A DNA stretch of 22,779 nt, taken from the NCBI GenBank assembly GCA_018701055.1, contig JABIUH010000295.1:1-22779 (forward strand), in the 5' to 3' direction. The translations under genes were made by a program, and so were the position numbers. Within the stretch, counting starts at the first letter, position 1, and each line of letters starts with the position of its first letter. This document shows positions 1 through 7,612 of this stretch, in pieces. This DNA comes from Woeseia sp. GTDB taxonomy: Bacteria; Pseudomonadota; Gammaproteobacteria; Steroidobacterales; Woeseiaceae. Below the pieces are notes generated by a model that worked only from the letters and a program-made list of their open reading frames with translations, had not been told where the DNA came from and made no database searches.

Positions 1-555
1 AATCCCGGCTATGACCGCTTCGAGTTTGAGTTTCCGAATGAAGACGGTGTCATGATCTCCATAGACGACGAAAAGTATCGCGATAAAGTTTTGATCGTCA
101 CCGTCGCTGGCACCTGGTGCCCCAACTGCAACGATGAGGCGCGTTTTTTGGCGCCGTTTCACAAGAAGTATCGGGACGATGGGCTTGAGATCGTCGCCCT
201 ATTATTCGAACATTTTGACGACGCAGATCTCGCGGCACAGCAAGCGCGCAATTTTAAGCAAAAGTTCGATATTGAATATGACACGCTGATCGCCGGCATC
301 TCTGATAAGACGGAAGCAGCAAAAAAGTTGCCCGCGTTGAGTGCTGTCCTCGCATTTCCTACAACGATATTCATTGATCGGGCCGGACAAGTTCGACAAA
401 TCCACACTGGATTCGTTGGTCCCGGAACGGGCGAACACTATGTCAGTCTGCAGAACAGTTTTACCGAACTCACCACCACGTTACTTACCGAATCCAGCGA
501 AGAAGCAACGACGGACATGACGCCGGCCGATTCTGAAACGGCAGAGAATAACTGA
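1..555 (+). CDS. Thioredoxin-fold (TlpA/AhpC-TSA-like) protein, 5' partial
   Basis: The reading frame is open from the first base of the window, so the gene starts upstream; the ATG at 52 is probably internal. The visible part has a thioredoxin fold: a beta strand followed by a WCPNC active site (CxxC) near the N-terminal end of what is visible, and a FPTTIFID stretch that supplies the usual cis-proline and following strand. These are hallmarks of the TlpA/redoxin family, whose members reduce or exchange disulfides, often in the periplasm in proteobacteria. The C-terminal 25 or so residues are Thr/Glu/Ser-rich and probably disordered. The missing N-terminus means that a signal peptide or an extra upstream domain cannot be judged. 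It ends 24 bp before the yajQ-like gene. The fold is clear but the substrate is unknown. Confidence 0.8.
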   Translation, partial: NPGYDRFEFEFPNEDGVMISIDDEKYRDKVLIVTVAGTWCPNCNDEARFLAPFHKKYRDDGLEIVALLFEHFDDADLAAQQARNFKQKFDIEYDTLIAGISDKTEAAKKLPALSAVLAFPTTIFIDRAGQVRQIHTGFVGPGTGEHYVSLQNSFTELTTTLLTESSEEATTDMTPADSETAENN

Positions 556-579
556 GCCTACTCGGGCCGGGAGGAAGTA

Positions 580-1062
580 ATGCCATCTTTTGATGTCGTG
601 AGCGAATTTGATACTCATGAGGCAAGCAACGCCGTCGATCAGGCAAATCGCGAAGTTACGACGCGCTTTGACTTTAAAGGCACTGAGTCGAAGTACGAAT
701 TCGAGAACAACATCATCACGATGACCAGCCAAACTGATTTTCAGCTGCAGCAAATGTTGAGCATTCTGCATCAGAAACTAGCAAAACGAGGCATCGATAT
801 TGCTTGTCTAAAAGCAGAGCAAACAGAATTGGCCGGGAATGTTGCACGAAAGAAAATCATCATGCGCCAAGGTCTCGAGGCCGCACTTTCCAGAGAATTG
901 GTAAAGAAAATCAAAAGCAGCAAGATTAAGGTTCAGTCGTCGATTCAAGGCGAGAAATTGCGGATCTCTGGTAAGAAACGCGACGATCTTCAAGCCGTGA
1001 TCGCACTACTGAAAGAAGAAGATACCGACCTACCCTTACAGTACGACAACTTTCGCGACTGA
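580..1062 (+). CDS. yajQ: YajQ family nucleotide-binding protein
   Basis: This 160-residue protein is close in length to E. coli YajQ. It opens with MPSFDVVSEFD and continues with a TRFDFKGT stretch, both typical of the family (UPF0234), which has two RNP-like alpha/beta domains. Members bind nucleotides, and a Xanthomonas homologue has been reported as a cyclic-di-GMP effector; whether this one binds c-di-GMP is inference. The start is well supported: a strong Shine-Dalgarno run (GGGAGGAA, about 569-576) lies just ahead of the ATG. It lies 19 bp upstream of ppc on the same strand and could be co-transcribed with it. The protein is soluble, with no signal peptide or membrane segment. Family assignment is confident; cellular role is not. 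Confidence 0.93.
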   Translation: MPSFDVVSEFDTHEASNAVDQANREVTTRFDFKGTESKYEFENNIITMTSQTDFQLQQMLSILHQKLAKRGIDIACLKAEQTELAGNVARKKIIMRQGLEAALSRELVKKIKSSKIKVQSSIQGEKLRISGKKRDDLQAVIALLKEEDTDLPLQYDNFRD

Positions 1063-1081
1063 GTCAGGACGAGAATTTACA

Positions 1082-3811
1082 GTGCACAAAGAATTACGAC
1101 GACAGGACATCACCTTCGAGGAGAAGGATCAGCCACTTCGCGATGATGTTCGAACGCTCGGCACGCTGGTTGGAGACCTGCTTAGGGATCAGGGGGGCGA
1201 CGAGCTGTTCGAGTTGGTAGAAAGTGCTCGCCAACGCGCCATCCGCCGCCGTGAGAATAATGAACGGTCTGGTGAAAGCCTGGCAGACCTTGTAAGCGAC
1301 CTTGATACGCCAATGGCAATGGAGGTAATACGGGCATTCTCGACCTACTTTCAGATGGTTAATACCGCCGAAAAAGTCCATCGCATTCGGCGCAGACGAA
1401 AATACCTGCAAGAAACCGGGCAATTCCAGCCGGGGGGACTTGAGGAAACATTCATCAAACTCAAAGCGGCTGGTTTAAACCAGGCAGATCTGCAAAACCT
1501 GGTCAACCGTCTCCGTATTGAACCCGTTTTTACTGCACACCCCACCGAACCGACTCGGCGCACCATTCTTCGCAAAGAACAAAATATCGTGCGGCGCTTG
1601 ATTGATATGTTGAACCCGACCATGACGGCGCAGGAAATTCAAGTTTGCCTCGAAAACATTAAGATGGAAATGACGACCGGCTGGCAAACTGACGAGCACC
1701 CTTCCGAACAGATGTCGGTCGCCGATGAGCTTGAGCACGTATTGTTTTTTATGACCGATGTGCTTTACAAGGCGATGCCTCCTTTTTATGAAGACATAGA
1801 GAGCGCCGTTGCCAGAGTTTACGGGGAAGACGGTGAACCATTTTCTGTTCCCAGCATGGTTCGATTCGGATCATGGGTTGGCGGCGATATGGATGGCAAC
1901 CCTAACGTCAATGCGAAGACCATTCGCTCCACTCTCGCGCGGCAACGATCATTGATCCTCGATCTGTACTTTCGAGAGTGTGCTGCTATTTCAGCCAAAT
2001 TATCTCAATCGACTGACCGTGTTGCGATCGATAAACGCATTCTCGATAAGATTGAACACTACCGCAGAATGTTTCAGCCGGCCTACCACGCCGTACCGGC
2101 CCGCCATCGCGAAATGCCCTACCGAGTGTATCTGCGTCTTGTGCAGGCGCGCCTGCAGGCGACTTACGACGATGATGCCTATCCTTATGAATCTGCGAAA
2201 CAACTCATTGAAGACGTTCGTATCCTTGCGGATAGTCTCGCAGACAATAAAGGAGAGAACGCGGGGCTCTTTACCGTTCGCAGACTGCAGCGACGAATTG
2301 ATACCTTTGGCTTTCACTTTCTCACGCTTGATGTACGCCAGGACGCCCTGGTGTTGCGGCAAGTCGTTGGCGAATTGCTGGGGGAAAACGACTGGCTGGA
2401 ATGGAATCCGCATGATCGGCTGGCTCGCGTCGTCGAGGCAATCGAGTCACGTGATTCTCTCCCCGATCACCAAAGCGTTGTCGCACGAAAAACGCTCGCC
2501 GTTTTTCAGGCGATTGCTTTTTGCCGTCGCAAATACGGTAAGCAATCAATCGGTCCATTTATCGTCAGCATGACGCAAGGGGCCGATGACGTTTTGTCGG
2601 TATTGCTGCTGGCTAATTGGAGTGAACTGCACAATCGACGTAACCAAGTCCCATTGGACATTGCTCCGTTGCTGGAAACCGTGGATGACCTACAACGCGG
2701 CAATGCCATTCTGGAAGATATGCTCGACAACGATTTGTATCGTGCGCATTTGAGCCAAAGAGAAGATCGTCAAACGATTATGATCGGTTACTCCGATAGC
2801 AACAAAGACTCGGGGCTTGCGTCGGCACGCTGGGCGTTGCAGAACGCTCAGGTTGAATTGGTAGAAGTACTATCCAAGCGGAACATTGAGCTACACCTCT
2901 TTCACGGCCGTGGCGGAACCATTAGTCGCGGCGGTGGAAAAACACACACTGCAGTACTCGGCGCACCGCCGGGAACGGTTAATGGCCGTCTGCGCGTGAC
3001 CGAGCAAGGCGAAATTATTAATGAAAAATACGGCCTGCGCGGAATTGCACTGCGGACCTTGGAGCAAGTAACGGGATCTGTAGCGCTTGCGACCGCTATG
3101 CCGGAGCACCGTGGCAACGACATGCCCGAATGGCATGACATGATGCAAGTCATCGCAGATGTCAGCCGTCAAACCTACCGCGATCTGATATTCGAAACGC
3201 CAGCGTTCTACGACTACTTTCGCCTCGCCACGCCAATCGATTTGATTGAACGTATGCGCATCGGGTCGCGACCAGCATCGCGCCGAGGGGGTAAGGGTGC
3301 GGAGAACCTGCGTGCCATTCCATGGGTGTTTTCATGGACCCAAAGCCGCTTGATGTTGCCGGGCTGGTTCGGCCTGGGCAGTGGACTGGCTGCCGCAGCC
3401 GAGCAGTTCGATGATACGGCATTCAGAGATATGTTCCGGGAGTGGTATTTCATGCGGGCGCTGACGTCGGACGCAGAAATGGTGTTGGCAAAAGCGGATT
3501 TGGGCATTGCCCGACTCTATTCGGAACTTGCCGGAGATTTACACGAAGAGTTTTTTCCACATATCGAAAAAGAATTCAAATTGACGCGTGATTTGATTCT
3601 TGAATATTCGGATCACGAGTCACTGCTGCAAGGCGATTTCACCTTACAGCGCGCCATCATGCTGCGAAATCCATACGTCGATCCAATAAGTTTGCTGCAA
3701 GTAGATTTGCTGCGTCGCTGGCGCGATACGAATCGAGAAGACTCCGCCCTGTTCAACACGTTGCTCGCAAGCGTCAATGGGATTGCACAGGGATTGCAGA
3801 ATACGGGCTAG
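1082..3811 (+). CDS. ppc: Phosphoenolpyruvate carboxylase
   Basis: The enzyme carboxylates PEP to oxaloacetate with bicarbonate, replenishing the TCA cycle. At 909 residues it is slightly longer than E. coli Ppc. Visible landmarks in order are the catalytic-His region TAHPTEPTRR (about residues 152-161), GGDMDGNP (about 266-273), FHFLTLDVRQ, the lysine motif GYSDSNKDSG, the glycine-rich loop GRGGTISRGGGKTH (about 606-620), VTEQGEIINEKYG, FSWTQSRLMLPGWFGLG, and a C-terminus ending in NTG as in other bacterial enzymes. The loop has Ser and Lys where the common form reads GRGGxxGRGGGP. The start is GTG, preceded by a modest AGGACGAG Shine-Dalgarno; the next residues match the usual N-terminus (FEEKDQPLRDDV). 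It converges on the ycgN-like gene, with the stop codons overlapping. Confidence 0.97.
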   Translation: MHKELRRQDITFEEKDQPLRDDVRTLGTLVGDLLRDQGGDELFELVESARQRAIRRRENNERSGESLADLVSDLDTPMAMEVIRAFSTYFQMVNTAEKVHRIRRRRKYLQETGQFQPGGLEETFIKLKAAGLNQADLQNLVNRLRIEPVFTAHPTEPTRRTILRKEQNIVRRLIDMLNPTMTAQEIQVCLENIKMEMTTGWQTDEHPSEQMSVADELEHVLFFMTDVLYKAMPPFYEDIESAVARVYGEDGEPFSVPSMVRFGSWVGGDMDGNPNVNAKTIRSTLARQRSLILDLYFRECAAISAKLSQSTDRVAIDKRILDKIEHYRRMFQPAYHAVPARHREMPYRVYLRLVQARLQATYDDDAYPYESAKQLIEDVRILADSLADNKGENAGLFTVRRLQRRIDTFGFHFLTLDVRQDALVLRQVVGELLGENDWLEWNPHDRLARVVEAIESRDSLPDHQSVVARKTLAVFQAIAFCRRKYGKQSIGPFIVSMTQGADDVLSVLLLANWSELHNRRNQVPLDIAPLLETVDDLQRGNAILEDMLDNDLYRAHLSQREDRQTIMIGYSDSNKDSGLASARWALQNAQVELVEVLSKRNIELHLFHGRGGTISRGGGKTHTAVLGAPPGTVNGRLRVTEQGEIINEKYGLRGIALRTLEQVTGSVALATAMPEHRGNDMPEWHDMMQVIADVSRQTYRDLIFETPAFYDYFRLATPIDLIERMRIGSRPASRRGGKGAENLRAIPWVFSWTQSRLMLPGWFGLGSGLAAAAEQFDDTAFRDMFREWYFMRALTSDAEMVLAKADLGIARLYSELAGDLHEEFFPHIEKEFKLTRDLILEYSDHESLLQGDFTLQRAIMLRNPYVDPISLLQVDLLRRWRDTNREDSALFNTLLASVNGIAQGLQNTG

Positions 3812-4236
3812 CTCAGTTTTCTCAATACTGTCCAGTCGCTAGCATCTTTTCCGGCTGTCGTTTTTCCCTTAGCGGAGATGCCAGCTGCATGTACTGATTC
3901 CGGATCGCCGGTTAGCAATGGATGCCATTCAGGCAGATCACCACCATCCGCCAGGCGTCGGTAGGCACACGTTGTTGGCAACCATTGAAATGCCGCAACA
4001 TCATCGGCTGCCAACACCATACAATCTGAAACTCTCTTCGCTCGCGCGGCATAATCACCACACCGACAGCTAGATACATCCAATAGCTTGCACGCAATGT
4101 CCGTATAGAAAACCTCGCCGGTTTCCTCATCTTCGATTTTCTGCAGACAACAGAGCGCGCAGCCATCACATAATGACTCCCATTCATCGTGGGACATTTC
4201 GTCTAAACGTTTGCGTTTCCAGAATTCATCATTCAT
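3808..4236 (-). CDS. ycgN: YcgN/YkgJ-type cysteine-cluster protein (UPF0260)
   Basis: This small soluble protein has conserved cysteines in the order CDGCALCC, ACKLL...CRC, DC, TCAYR, followed by LPEWHPLLTGD, matching the E. coli YcgN / UPF0260 pattern throughout. The cysteines suggest a bound metal or iron-sulfur cluster; the biochemical role is not established. The chosen ATG at 4236 gives MNDEFWKRKRLD, aligning with the start of YcgN; a GTG nine bases upstream (4245) would add only three residues. The stop codon overlaps the stop codon of ppc in the palindrome CTAG, so the two genes converge with no spacer. The start lies 48 bp from the divergent dehydrogenase gene, leaving room only for closely packed or overlapping promoters. 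Confidence 0.88.
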   Translation of the reverse strand: MNDEFWKRKRLDEMSHDEWESLCDGCALCCLQKIEDEETGEVFYTDIACKLLDVSSCRCGDYAARAKRVSDCMVLAADDVAAFQWLPTTCAYRRLADGGDLPEWHPLLTGDPESVHAAGISAKGKTTAGKDASDWTVLRKLS

Positions 4237-4284
4237 CTTGGCCACTCGTGACTAAGCCGATCGTAACGGAACGAACCATACACT

Positions 4285-5244
4285 ATGTCTGCAGTCTTTC
4301 TTGATATCGCAACCGTGGGTCCTGACGAAGTTGACGTTTCTCCTTTACGAATGGCCGTTCCGTCATTAGCTGTGCACAATTTCACACGCCCTGAAGACGT
4401 GCGTGACAGAGTCAAAGACGCGGAATATATTTTCGTTAACAAAGTCCGCGTGACTCGCGAAGTTATCGAGGCGGCGGAACGATTACGCTATATCGGTCTC
4501 ATCGCAACTGGAACCGATAACATTGATTTAGTCGCGGCAAAGGAGCGGCAGGTCGCCGTCACCAATATTCGCGCCTATTGCACCGCTTCACTAGTCGAAC
4601 ATACCTTTGGCGTATTGCTCTACATGGCAAGAAATATCGGCCGTTATACCGCATCGGTCCGCGCTGGGAATTGGCAGCGGGCCAGCGATTTTTGTATGTT
4701 AGATTTTCCAATTCGCGGCCTCTCTGCTATGACGCTTGGCATAGTAGGTCACGGAAATCTGGGGAAGGGCGTCGCTCGCATGGCCAAAGCATTCGGGATG
4801 CAGGTATTGATTGCGAGACGTGTAGGAAAAAGTGCGACGAACGGCGATGGACGAGTTGACGTTGACGAACTGCTGGCACGCAGCGACGTCATTTCACTGC
4901 ACTGTCCGTTAACAGCGGAAACGGAAAATCTTATCGGTTCGCGCGAACTCGCATTAATGAAGCAGGACGCGATGCTAATTAACACTGCTCGTGGTGGGTT
5001 GGTAGATTCAACGGCATTGGTGGCAGCACTCAAAAGTGGTCGAATTGGAGCCGCTGCTATTGATGTTCTACGACAAGAGCCACCAGCGGATGGCGATCCG
5101 CTTCTTGAGTACAACGGTGAGAATCTCATTGTGACGCCACACAATGCCTGGGGTGCGATAGAAGATCGACAGAATGCGATTAACGAAGTGGCGGCGAATG
5201 TCGGCGCTTTCATCTCTGGTGAAACACGTAATCGGGTGGTCTAA
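4285..5244 (+). CDS. D-2-hydroxyacid dehydrogenase, hydroxypyruvate reductase-like
   Basis: This 319-residue member of the D-isomer-specific 2-hydroxyacid dehydrogenase family reduces 2-keto acids to D-2-hydroxy acids, or the reverse. The nucleotide-binding domain shows GHGNLG (residues 155-160). The catalytic triad is visible as Arg236 (NTARGG), Glu265 (RQEPP) and His286 (TPHNAW). The N-terminus (VFLDIATVGPDEVDVSPL) and overall pattern resemble glycerate dehydrogenase/hydroxypyruvate reductase (HprA), but substrate cannot be fixed from sequence. After the second Rossmann strand, the Asp usual in NAD enzymes is absent and the segment reads ARR, which hints at NADP(H) use. It is divergent from ycgN and convergent with the amidohydrolase gene 87 bp downstream. 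The start ATG has a weak AACGGA-type ribosome site. Confidence 0.9.
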   Translation: MSAVFLDIATVGPDEVDVSPLRMAVPSLAVHNFTRPEDVRDRVKDAEYIFVNKVRVTREVIEAAERLRYIGLIATGTDNIDLVAAKERQVAVTNIRAYCTASLVEHTFGVLLYMARNIGRYTASVRAGNWQRASDFCMLDFPIRGLSAMTLGIVGHGNLGKGVARMAKAFGMQVLIARRVGKSATNGDGRVDVDELLARSDVISLHCPLTAETENLIGSRELALMKQDAMLINTARGGLVDSTALVAALKSGRIGAAAIDVLRQEPPADGDPLLEYNGENLIVTPHNAWGAIEDRQNAINEVAANVGAFISGETRNRVV

Positions 5245-5331
5245 AATCCTCCAGGAAAACAGCGGCACCGGTAGCAACGTTTTGCATTTGGTGGATGCGT
5301 GCGCCGCATAACAAACCGCGTAAGCGATCAC

Positions 5332-7017
5332 TTATTGGCGACGATAGATAATCTGTCCATCGAATACCGTCAGATCGGTGTTAACCGAATGAATTTCGAG
5401 CGCCGGTATCTCAAAGAGATTTTCTTCCAGCACGACAAGGTCAGCGAACTTGCCTACTTCAATTGAGCCGGTTTTGTCCTCCATATGCATCAGATACGCA
5501 CCCTGAATGGTGTAGGCGGCGATGGCCTGCTCGAGATTCAGCGTCTGATCTGGCATCCAGGTTTTGTCTGTTTGCATGTTCCCCGGGTTTACACCACCCA
5601 AATGCCGGCGGGTGACCGCCGTTTCTATTCCCTCGAGCGGCGCGAGACTGGTGACTGACCAGTCTGTGCCCCAAACGAGATTGCCACCATGTCGCAGGTA
5701 ATCTTGCGCATTAAACAGTTGTGCGCCTCGTTCTGGTCCAATGGCATCGATCGCCATCTGCTCCCAGAAATCCAGCCGCATCCATATGGGTGAAATATTG
5801 GGAATGACGCCCAACGCGCGAAATCGCGGTATGTCCGCAGGATTGACCAACTGCAAATGCGCCTGGGTCGGTCGAGCATCGCGAAAACCATTCACCCGAA
5901 TCGCATTCTCGAACGCGTCCAATGCAACTCGAGTCGAGCGATCGGCAATGCTATGTACGTGAATCTGAAATCCCAATGCATCGAGTTTCTCAACCACGCG
6001 ATTGACGCGGTCCGGCTGCATGAAAATCATGCCGCGAGATTCGGGTTTGTCCGCATAGGGCTCGAGTAAGGCCGACGTGTGGTGTTCAACAATGCCATCC
6101 AACATCAATTTCACGCAGGTAGCGCGTAAAAACTCATGATCTAACTGTTGTCGTCGCACGAGCATTGCCGCGATTTGTGTTTCGTCGTCGATGTCCTCAT
6201 GGAAACGTTGGCACAAGACTGCCCGTGCCGTCACCGCACCTTGATTGTGCAAGGTGGAAAAAGCGCGTTCCGATTCGGGACTGGACCCGGCATCCATGAA
6301 TGCTGTGATGCCATAGCGAGCCATGGTGTCCAAGGCTTGCCCCACCGACACTACGCGATCCTGATCAGTCGTCTCTGGTACATGCGTTCGTACCAGATCC
6401 ATGGCCGATTCGTGTAATGAACCGCTCGGCGTTCCATCCTCTTCGCGATCAATGACCCCGTTCTCCGGGTCTGGCGTGGCAGCCGTGATGCCAGCAATTT
6501 CCAGCGCTTTGGAATTGGCCCACGCCTGATGATGTGATGCGTTGTAAAAGAATGCGGGACGATCCGGAACCAGTCGGTCCAACATTTGTTTGTTGGGAAC
6601 GCCCGCCGGTAGAAATGGTGCTTCTATCCAACCTTGTCCGAGCACCCACGGTAATTCAGGGTTTGCTTCCGCGTAGGTCTGGATACGCGAAAATAGATCT
6701 TCGCGATCGTACACGCCGTCGAGCGCGAGTTTGGACAATGCTTCGCCACCGCCCATCGGGTGAAGATGTCCATCGTGGAATCCAGGCAACAGCATGCGCC
6801 CATCAAGATCGATAACGTCTGTGTTTTCATTGATAAAGGACTGAACGCCGTCTTCTCCACCTACGTATACGATCTGGTTGCCTTCGATCGCGACGGCGCT
6901 TGCCCAGCTTCGTGTCGCATCGACGGTGTATACATCTCCGTTGCGAAAGACGATGTCGGCTGCCGAAACGCTCAACGACGGCAGGGCGAGCAAAACAGAA
7001 AATACTAGTCTCCACAT
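5332..7017 (-). CDS. Exported YtcJ-like amidohydrolase (amidohydrolase family 3)
   Basis: A 561-residue metal-dependent hydrolase. Residues 1-19 form a Sec signal peptide ending SVSA, so the protein is expected to be periplasmic. The amidohydrolase barrel starts with PGFHDGHLHP, whose HxH (His84, His86) is the first metal motif. Later likely ligands are Lys303 (VKLMLDG, probable carboxylated lysine), His355 (HVHSIAD), His387 (AHLQL) and Asp452 (GTDW). A C-terminal YTIQGAYLMHMED and GKFADLVVLEENLF return to the composite beta domain. Homologues include N-substituted formamide deformylase and the YtcJ/AepA group; the natural substrate here is unknown. It is probably monocistronic, 168 bp from the NUDIX gene upstream of it. 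The start ATG is immediately preceded by AAGAAG. Confidence 0.92.
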   Translation of the reverse strand: MWRLVFSVLLALPSLSVSAADIVFRNGDVYTVDATRSWASAVAIEGNQIVYVGGEDGVQSFINENTDVIDLDGRMLLPGFHDGHLHPMGGGEALSKLALDGVYDREDLFSRIQTYAEANPELPWVLGQGWIEAPFLPAGVPNKQMLDRLVPDRPAFFYNASHHQAWANSKALEIAGITAATPDPENGVIDREEDGTPSGSLHESAMDLVRTHVPETTDQDRVVSVGQALDTMARYGITAFMDAGSSPESERAFSTLHNQGAVTARAVLCQRFHEDIDDETQIAAMLVRRQQLDHEFLRATCVKLMLDGIVEHHTSALLEPYADKPESRGMIFMQPDRVNRVVEKLDALGFQIHVHSIADRSTRVALDAFENAIRVNGFRDARPTQAHLQLVNPADIPRFRALGVIPNISPIWMRLDFWEQMAIDAIGPERGAQLFNAQDYLRHGGNLVWGTDWSVTSLAPLEGIETAVTRRHLGGVNPGNMQTDKTWMPDQTLNLEQAIAAYTIQGAYLMHMEDKTGSIEVGKFADLVVLEENLFEIPALEIHSVNTDLTVFDGQIIYRRQ

Positions 7018-7130
7018 CTTCTTATGAATCCTCTAGCTGGCCTGGCCGACGAGAAATGATTCGGCAACGACGTTTCGGGAACACCGAATTAATTATTTCA
7101 TGATTGATCGGGGAGCGGAGTGGAAAGGAA

Positions 7131-7153
7131 GGTCGATTTGCTCAATATCGACC
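7131..7153 (-). terminator. Possible hairpin terminator after the ybbA-ybbP-nudix operon
   Basis: A perfect 7-bp inverted repeat (GGTCGAT at 7131-7137 with ATCGACC at 7147-7153) with a 9-nt loop lies 33 bp beyond the NUDIX stop codon. Read on the minus strand it is followed by the pyrimidine run TTCCTTTCC rather than a clean T tract, so it is a weak candidate for an intrinsic terminator. It could equally be a leader structure for the amidohydrolase gene, whose start is about 115 bp further on. Confidence 0.35.
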
Positions 7154-7185
7154 GGGTTTGCAAGCCTCGATTGAAGTCGGTGACG

Positions 7186-7608
7186 TTAAGCCCCGATGAT
7201 TTGCCGCGCCCAGGTGATAACGCCCCTTACCCGGGGCGCAGACAGGTCATGCGCTTCGTCAAAACTCACCCAGCGATACTCGTGGTGTTCTGGGCGCCCG
7301 AGTTCCGGCGATATTCCCATAATCACTTTCTCTTCAATCGTATTTGCCAGGTAATGCCGGGCGGTCTTGCCGCGATGATAAGGTCCGGTTTCCATGTAAC
7401 GGTCACCCCAATCAAAATTCAGTTCGGAAATTCCCAATTCCTCATCAACTTCGCGGAGCGCCGTCTCCATAGGTTGTTCGCCGTGCTCGCACATGCCTTT
7501 TGGAATATCCCAATTCTTGTATGCACGTAACATTAGTGTGAGCCAACCCGTATCTGTCCGACGCACGACTACCGCACCGCAAGATAATGTGTTTCCGGCT
7601 TCGCTCAC
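7186..7608 (-). CDS. NUDIX hydrolase
   Basis: A small soluble pyrophosphohydrolase with a textbook NUDIX box: G-x5-E-x7-R-E-V-D-E-E-L-G-I, residues 38-60 from the chosen start. The pattern SCGAVVVRR ahead of the box and ending HHEYRWVSFDEA is like diadenosine-tetraphosphate or (d)NTP-type NUDIX enzymes; substrate cannot be assigned. I chose GTG at 7608, which lies 4 nt after the ybbP stop codon and begins VSEAGNTLSCGAVV, close to the usual NUDIX N-terminus. In-frame alternatives are ATG at 7647 and TTG at 7668, both inside the 3' end of ybbP. No strong ribosome site precedes any of them, so translation is probably coupled to ybbP. It is the last gene of the ybbA-ybbP transcript. Confidence 0.88.
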   Translation of the reverse strand: MSEAGNTLSCGAVVVRRTDTGWLTLMLRAYKNWDIPKGMCEHGEQPMETALREVDEELGISELNFDWGDRYMETGPYHRGKTARHYLANTIEEKVIMGISPELGRPEHHEYRWVSFDEAHDLSAPRVRGVITWARQIIGA

Positions 7609-7612
7609 GACT

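Noticed and set aside
2000..2413. A 137-codon open frame antisense to ppc
   Set aside because: Shadow of ppc codon usage on the opposite strand; no motif and no plausible promoter.
1980..2573. A 197-codon open frame on the plus strand inside ppc
   Set aside because: It lies wholly in an alternative frame of a well-supported PEP carboxylase gene, has no recognisable motif and no ribosome site.
5245..5331. Possible terminator between the dehydrogenase and amidohydrolase genes
   Set aside because: GCGGC and GCCGC can pair only across a 36-nt loop with no T tract; not a credible hairpin.
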